Shown piece by piece: positions 4,954 to 7,927 of a stretch of DNA of 7,927 nucleotides. The notes below the pieces were generated by a model. That model was not told the origin of the DNA. It did no database searches and saw nothing but the letters and a program-made list of their open reading frames with translations. The stretch's first letter is position 1, and each line of letters opens with the position of its first letter. The stretch is from Actinotalea sp. (GTDB taxonomy: Bacteria; Actinomycetota; Actinomycetes; Actinomycetales; Cellulomonadaceae). The position numbers and the translations under genes were made by a program. Location of the stretch: NCBI GenBank assembly GCA_014360395.1, contig JACIXM010000231.1:1-7927 (forward strand). Reading direction: 5' to 3'.

Positions 4954-5856
4954 TCACCCGGCGGCGTCGTCCTCGTCGGCACGCCACTGCTGGAGGAGGT
5001 GGGCCAGGTCCCGCACCGTCGGCTCCGGGCCGGCGACCGTCATGGCGCTGCCCGCCGGCTCACCGCGCAGCCCGGTGACGACGGCACCCGCCTCCTGCGC
5101 GACCAGCTGCCCCGCCGCGAGGTCCCACGGGTTCAGGCCACGCTCGTAGTACACGTCCAGGCCGCCCGAGGCGACGAGGCACAGATCCATCGCCGCGGAA
5201 CCGATCCGACGGATGTCGCGGACGCGCGGCAGGAGCTCGACCAGGACCCGCGCCTGCGCGGACCGGCGCTCGGCGCGGTAGCCGAAGCCCGTCCCGCACA
5301 GGCTCTCGGCGAGCGGTGCGGGGTCGTTCACCCGGACCGGGCGGCCGTCCAGGCTCGCGCCGAGCCCTCGTCCCGCGGTCCAGGTCCGGCCGTCGGCGAC
5401 TGCGTGGACGCAGCCGGCCAGGAGGGTCCACGCGGCCGGGTCGGGGGGACCCGCCACGGCCGCGACCGACACCGCGTAGGCGGGCAGGCCGTAGAGGTAG
5501 TTGACGGTGCCGTCGACGGGGTCGAGCACCCAGGTGACCCCGCTGGTCCCCGGCTGCAGCCCGCCCTCCTCGCCGAGCACGCCGTCGTGCGGCCGCTCCT
5601 GCGCCAGGAGCCGGCGCAGCTCGCGCTCGGCCGCGAGATCCATCTGGGTGACGACGTCGACGGCGCTGGACTTCGTCGACGCCACCTCCACCTTGTCCGG
5701 ACGCCCCTGCCGGACCAGTGCCCCGGCAGCGCGCGCCGCGCGCTCGGCGAGGTCGCGCAGCGCGGCGACGTCGTACCCGACGGCTGCGTCCGGCGCGCGC
5801 TCGCGGTCGTCCTCCTGGGGTCCGGAGGTCTCGGGCAGGTCGCTTTCGGTGGCCAC
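4954..5856 (-). CDS. suhB: Inositol monophosphatase family protein
   Basis: This is a Mg2+-dependent phosphatase of the FIG/IMPase superfamily. In actinobacteria the likely substrate is myo-inositol-1-phosphate, on the way to phosphatidylinositol and related metabolites, but other sugar phosphates are possible. The protein has 300 residues. Visible motifs are TKSSAVDVVTQMD (61-73, with Lys62 and Asp67/Asp73), GEEGG (95-99), WVLDPVDGTVNY (109-120, metal-binding Asp112 and Asp115) and NPWDLAAG (242-249, Asp245). The order and spacing match SuhB/IMPA1. The first 28 residues are an acidic extension beyond the core. GTG at 5856 is chosen because AGGA (5867-5864) lies 7 bases upstream; an alternative start at 5889 adds 11 residues without support. 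It is divergent from sepH across 91 bp and in the same genomic position as suhB in mycobacteria. Confidence 0.92.
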   Translation of the reverse strand: MATESDLPETSGPQEDDRERAPDAAVGYDVAALRDLAERAARAAGALVRQGRPDKVEVASTKSSAVDVVTQMDLAAERELRRLLAQERPHDGVLGEEGGLQPGTSGVTWVLDPVDGTVNYLYGLPAYAVSVAAVAGPPDPAAWTLLAGCVHAVADGRTWTAGRGLGASLDGRPVRVNDPAPLAESLCGTGFGYRAERRSAQARVLVELLPRVRDIRRIGSAAMDLCLVASGGLDVYYERGLNPWDLAAGQLVAQEAGAVVTGLRGEPAGSAMTVAGPEPTVRDLAHLLQQWRADEDDAAG

Positions 5857-5934
5857 GTCGCCATCCTGCCCGACGGCGGCACACCGCACCGCCTCCCGGC
5901 GTCGTGCGCCCGGCAGTGGCAGGCTCTACCCCGT

Positions 5935-5940
5935 GGGAGG
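5935..5940 (+). promoter_or_regulatory. Ribosome binding site deciding the sepH start
   Basis: GGGAGG lies 7 bases upstream of the ATG at 5948. It fixes the start, although the frame stays open upstream for over 440 bases, antisense to suhB. Confidence 0.8.
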
Positions 5941-5947
5941 TGGTGCC

Positions 5948-7144
5948 ATGACCGAGCTCACGCTCGTCGGGCTGCACGAGGACGGGGAGCACGTGCTCCT
6001 GGAGGCCCCGGACGGCCGGCGCTTCCGCCTGCCCATCGACGACGCCCTGCGCGCCGCGATCCGGCGCGACCGCGCCCACCTGGAGCAGGCGCGCGTGGAG
6101 CTGTCCGGCGCACTGCCACCCCGGGAGATCCAGGCCCGGATCCGCGCGGGCGCGCGGGCGCAGGACGTGGCCGAGGACGTCGGCATGCCGGTCGAGCTCG
6201 TCCGCCGGTACGAGGGCCCGGTGCTGGCCGAGCGGGAGTTCGTCGCCGGGCAGGCGCGCGCCACCCGGATCGGGCACGACGTCGGCGCACCGGTTCTCGG
6301 CGACCTGGTCACCGACCGCCTCGCGACGCGCGGCGTCTCGGCGGAGGCCGTCACGTGGGACGCCTACCGACCGCGCACCGGCCGGTGGACGGTCGAGGTC
6401 ACGTTCCCGGTCGGCGACGCCGGGCGCACGGCGCGCTGGACGTTCGACCCGGCGGCTCGGACGGTGCGCGCGGAGGACGACGAGGCGCGCTGGCTCTCGG
6501 AGACCGACCTCGGTGACGGTCCGATCCCGCGCCGCCACCTGGCAGCGGTCCGTGGCACCGCGGACGTCGACGTCGACGCCGCCCTGCGGCCGCTGCTGGC
6601 GTCGGTGGACCTGCCTCCCACGCCCTCCGAGCCGGAGCCGGAGGACCCGATGCAGGAGACGGCGGCACTCCTCGCCGACCTCGCCGACCGACGGGGCACC
6701 CGCCAGCAGCTCGAGCTCGGCGACGACGCCGACGAGGAGGAGGAGTTCGAGGGCTTCGGACCGCAGCACGCCTTCGACTTCGACAACCCCGAGACGACCG
6801 TCCCGGCAGCGCACCCACCGCACTCGCGGCCCGACCTGGCGGTCGACGCGCGCGTCCTGCCGCTCCCGTCCGGGCCGCGCGACGAGGGCGCCGTGGGCGA
6901 CGACGCGGTCCCGGCGCCCCAGGAGGAGACGGTCCCGTCGCCTCGGGAGTCGGCCGCCGCCGACGAGGCGACGACCGACGACGAGGTCGACGAGGGCCGG
7001 CGACGTGCGGGCGCACCGGCCTCAGCAGCGGCGACCACCGCCCGGTCGGGCGGTGCCGGGGGCGCAGCCCGGTCCCGGTCCCGGCGCGGTCGGGCGAGCG
7101 TGCCCAGCTGGGACGAGATCGTCTTCGGCGCCAAGCCCGACTGA
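5948..7144 (+). CDS. sepH: Septation protein SepH (DUF3071)
   Basis: SepH is an actinobacterial cell-division factor; in Streptomyces it binds FtsZ and promotes filament assembly at septation sites. This copy has 398 residues. The N terminus TELTLVGLHEDGEHVLLEAPDGRRFRLPID (2-31) and a helix-turn-helix region at about 57-97 (PREIQARIRAGARAQDVAEDVGMPVELVRRYEGPVLAERE) form the conserved DUF3071 domain, with a further conserved segment to about residue 200 (WDAYRPRTGRWTVEVTF). From about 222 to 385 the protein is acidic, Pro/Ala-rich and probably disordered, ending in an Arg-rich patch. It closes with the family's signature C terminus PSWDEIVFGAKPD (386-398). The GGGAGG Shine-Dalgarno fixes the ATG. 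It is convergent with tdk and divergent from suhB. Residues near the C terminus are positively charged and may contact the nucleoid or FtsZ; that is inference. Confidence 0.93.
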   Translation: MTELTLVGLHEDGEHVLLEAPDGRRFRLPIDDALRAAIRRDRAHLEQARVELSGALPPREIQARIRAGARAQDVAEDVGMPVELVRRYEGPVLAEREFVAGQARATRIGHDVGAPVLGDLVTDRLATRGVSAEAVTWDAYRPRTGRWTVEVTFPVGDAGRTARWTFDPAARTVRAEDDEARWLSETDLGDGPIPRRHLAAVRGTADVDVDAALRPLLASVDLPPTPSEPEPEDPMQETAALLADLADRRGTRQQLELGDDADEEEEFEGFGPQHAFDFDNPETTVPAAHPPHSRPDLAVDARVLPLPSGPRDEGAVGDDAVPAPQEETVPSPRESAAADEATTDDEVDEGRRRAGAPASAAATTARSGGAGGAARSRSRRGRASVPSWDEIVFGAKPD

Positions 7145-7172
7145 GCGGCGCAGGCCGGGGCCGGCGGCCGCC
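7145..7172. terminator. Short GC-rich convergent spacer with a weak hairpin
   Basis: Only 28 bases separate the sepH and tdk stops. GGCCG (7153-7157) can pair with CGGCC (7165-7169) around a 7-base loop; an alternative 4-bp fold exists at 7154-7165. There is no T-tract on either strand. It could serve as a bidirectional terminator but is weak. Confidence 0.25.
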
Positions 7173-7835
7173 TCAGACCGGTGACACCCCGTCGACCGCG
7201 AACGGCAGCGTCTCCGGCGCCGCGCTCGTGGCGCGCGCCGAGGCCACCGTCATGCGCCGCATGTGGTGCCGACGGCACAGCACCTCGTAGCCGATCTCCG
7301 CGGCGGCACCGGTGTCGCCGACGACCACCTGCTCCCCCTCGACCACCATGACGCCGCGGACGGTGCGGGCGTTGTGCGTGGCCCGGGCGCCGCACCAGCA
7401 CAGCGACATCACCTGGAGGACCTCCACCCGGTCGGCGAGCTCGATGAGCCGGGCGGAGCCCGGGAACAACCGGGTGCGGAAGTCGGCGGTGATCCCGAAC
7501 GCGAAGACGTCCACGCCGAGCTCGTCGACGAGCGCGGCGAGCTGCTCGACCTGGGCCGGCGTGTAGAACTGCGCCTCGTCGCACACGAGGTAGTCCACGC
7601 GCTCGCCGCGCCCCCGCCGGGCCACGACCTCGTCCCAGAAGTCGGTCGCGTCGGTCACCTCCACCGCCGGGTGCCGCAGCCCGAGGCGGGAGGACAGCAC
7701 GTCGGTCCCCGCGCGGTCGTTGCGCGTGAAGATCACCCCGCCGCGGCCGCGCGCCGCATGGTTGTGGTCCAGCTGGAGCGCGAGCGTCGACTTGCCGCAG
7801 TCCATCGTCCCGCTGAAGAACACGAGCTCTGCCAC
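7173..7835 (-). CDS. tdk: Thymidine kinase (type II)
   Basis: This kinase phosphorylates thymidine (and deoxyuridine) to the monophosphate with ATP, the salvage route to dTMP. The protein has 220 residues. The P-loop GTMDCGKS is at 9-16, a lid-like segment FTRNDRAGTDVLSSRLG at 36-52, Walker B with the catalytic Glu in CDEAQFY (85-91, Glu87), and the substrate-side FGITADFRTRLFPGSARL at 113-130. A zinc-site region follows with CWCGA (Cys146, Cys148) and CRRHH (Cys187, His190/His191). The first pair is C-x-C, not the C-x2-C common in other type II kinases. The GTG at 7835 has a strong GGGAGG (7848-7843) 7 bases upstream and gives the standard MAELVFFSGTMDCGKS start. It lies 12 bases after the stop of the upstream gene, so the two are probably cotranscribed. 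Confidence 0.95.
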   Translation of the reverse strand: MAELVFFSGTMDCGKSTLALQLDHNHAARGRGGVIFTRNDRAGTDVLSSRLGLRHPAVEVTDATDFWDEVVARRGRGERVDYLVCDEAQFYTPAQVEQLAALVDELGVDVFAFGITADFRTRLFPGSARLIELADRVEVLQVMSLCWCGARATHNARTVRGVMVVEGEQVVVGDTGAAAEIGYEVLCRRHHMRRMTVASARATSAAPETLPFAVDGVSPV

Positions 7836-7842
7836 CGATGGG

Positions 7843-7848
7843 CCTCCC
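7843..7848 (-). promoter_or_regulatory. tdk ribosome binding site overlapping the upstream stop
   Basis: GGGAGG on the minus strand is 7 bases from the tdk GTG and shares its first G with the TAG stop of the preceding gene. Ribosomes finishing that gene would sit on this site, favouring coupled translation. Confidence 0.7.
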
Positions 7849-7927
7849 TACGCCACCACGAGCAGGGGGATCTGCATCTCCCCCGCCGTCAACGACCCGT
7901 GCATCCCACGCAGCAGCAGCGAGTGCG
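7848..7927 (-). CDS. Alkaline-phosphatase-superfamily protein, C-terminal end (partial)
   Basis: Only the last 25 codons and the TAG stop (7850-7848) are in the window; the gene continues beyond 7927. The visible end reads HSLLLRGMHGSLTAGEMQIPLLVVA. The RGMHGSLT...EMxIPLLV pattern is the closing segment of nucleotide pyrophosphatase/phosphodiesterase-type members of the alkaline phosphatase superfamily, where the His of the HGSLT segment is typically a metal ligand. An alkaline-phosphatase family gene beside tdk is, as I recall, common in Micrococcales. The stop is 12 bases before the tdk start, so the pair forms an operon. Substrate and localisation cannot be judged from this fragment. Confidence 0.75.
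   Translation of the reverse strand, partial: HSLLLRGMHGSLTAGEMQIPLLVVA

Noticed and set aside
4740..5078. Plus-strand open frame across the DUF4193/suhB spacer, considered as a cei-like gene
   Set aside because: No signal peptide, membrane segment or LytR-C features; Arg-rich with no Shine-Dalgarno.
3265..6516. A 1083-codon plus-strand open frame
   Set aside because: It runs antisense through dut, DUF4193 and suhB and out of frame through DUF3093 and sepH. The product is Arg/Pro/Gly/Ala-rich with no domain. Long stop-free frames are expected at this GC content.
5060..6823. A 587-codon minus-strand open frame over suhB and sepH
   Set aside because: Arg/Gly-rich product without motifs, out of frame with suhB and antisense to sepH, both of which have clear family motifs.
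6364..7584. A 406-codon minus-strand open frame across tdk and sepH
   Set aside because: Shifted frame of tdk continuing antisense to the sepH linker; the Ser/Arg-rich composition is a mirror of the acidic Ala/Pro linker.
1..7927. tRNA or rRNA genes, CRISPR arrays, insertion sequences, attachment sites, riboswitches
   Set aside because: No cloverleaf, regularly spaced repeats, transposase motifs or terminal inverted repeats were seen; almost all of the window is accounted for by intact housekeeping-type genes.

Overview
This is a very GC-rich stretch of chromosome. The gene families and their order point to an actinobacterium, most likely of the order Micrococcales (Cellulomonas-like). That placement comes from recognising the families and from codon use strongly biased to G or C at third positions; no database search was run. 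From memory of the Mycobacterium tuberculosis map, the order closely follows Rv2691 to Rv2701c (ceoB, ceoC, DUF3159, OB-fold protein, DUF3710, dut, DUF3093, DUF4193, suhB). This is therefore a conserved actinobacterial housekeeping block and not an accessory island. No mobile element, CRISPR array, tRNA or rRNA was seen.

Layout. Positions 1-139 hold no identifiable gene, only a possible 3' gene end. Two adjacent plus-strand genes encode TrkA/RCK potassium-uptake regulators (140-808 and 808-1482, joined by TGATG). They run convergently into a minus-strand membrane protein of the DUF3159 family (1409-2194), overlapping it by 74 bp. Upstream of that on the minus strand are an OB-fold protein (2292-2660), DUF3710 (2660-3376, also joined by TGATG) and dUTPase dut (3469-3939). 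A 40-bp divergent region with a perfect palindrome separates dut from the plus-strand membrane protein DUF3093 (3980-4492). That gene overlaps convergently by 31 bp with DUF4193 (4462-4761, minus), a small protein with two CxxC pairs. A 192-bp spacer with a two-part stem-loop and repeated motifs leads to the inositol-monophosphatase family gene suhB (4954-5856, minus). Divergent from suhB is the cell-division regulator sepH (5948-7144, plus). Convergent to sepH is thymidine kinase tdk (7173-7835, minus), preceded by the 3' end of a gene resembling the C terminus of the alkaline-phosphatase superfamily (7848 to beyond 7927).

How the genes fit together. Three themes sit side by side: potassium homeostasis (two TrkA subunits; the membrane pore is not here), thymidine-nucleotide metabolism (dut supplies dUMP and removes dUTP; tdk salvages thymidine) and cell division (sepH, an FtsZ-assembly factor). 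Interspersed are four actinobacterial conserved proteins with little known function. The most noteworthy signals are regulatory and architectural: probable leaderless starts for dut and possibly DUF3093 around a palindrome, two antiparallel gene overlaps, a structured intergenic region, and a Leu in place of the usual aromatic or His residue in dUTPase motif 5. I found no sign of a new multi-gene system.
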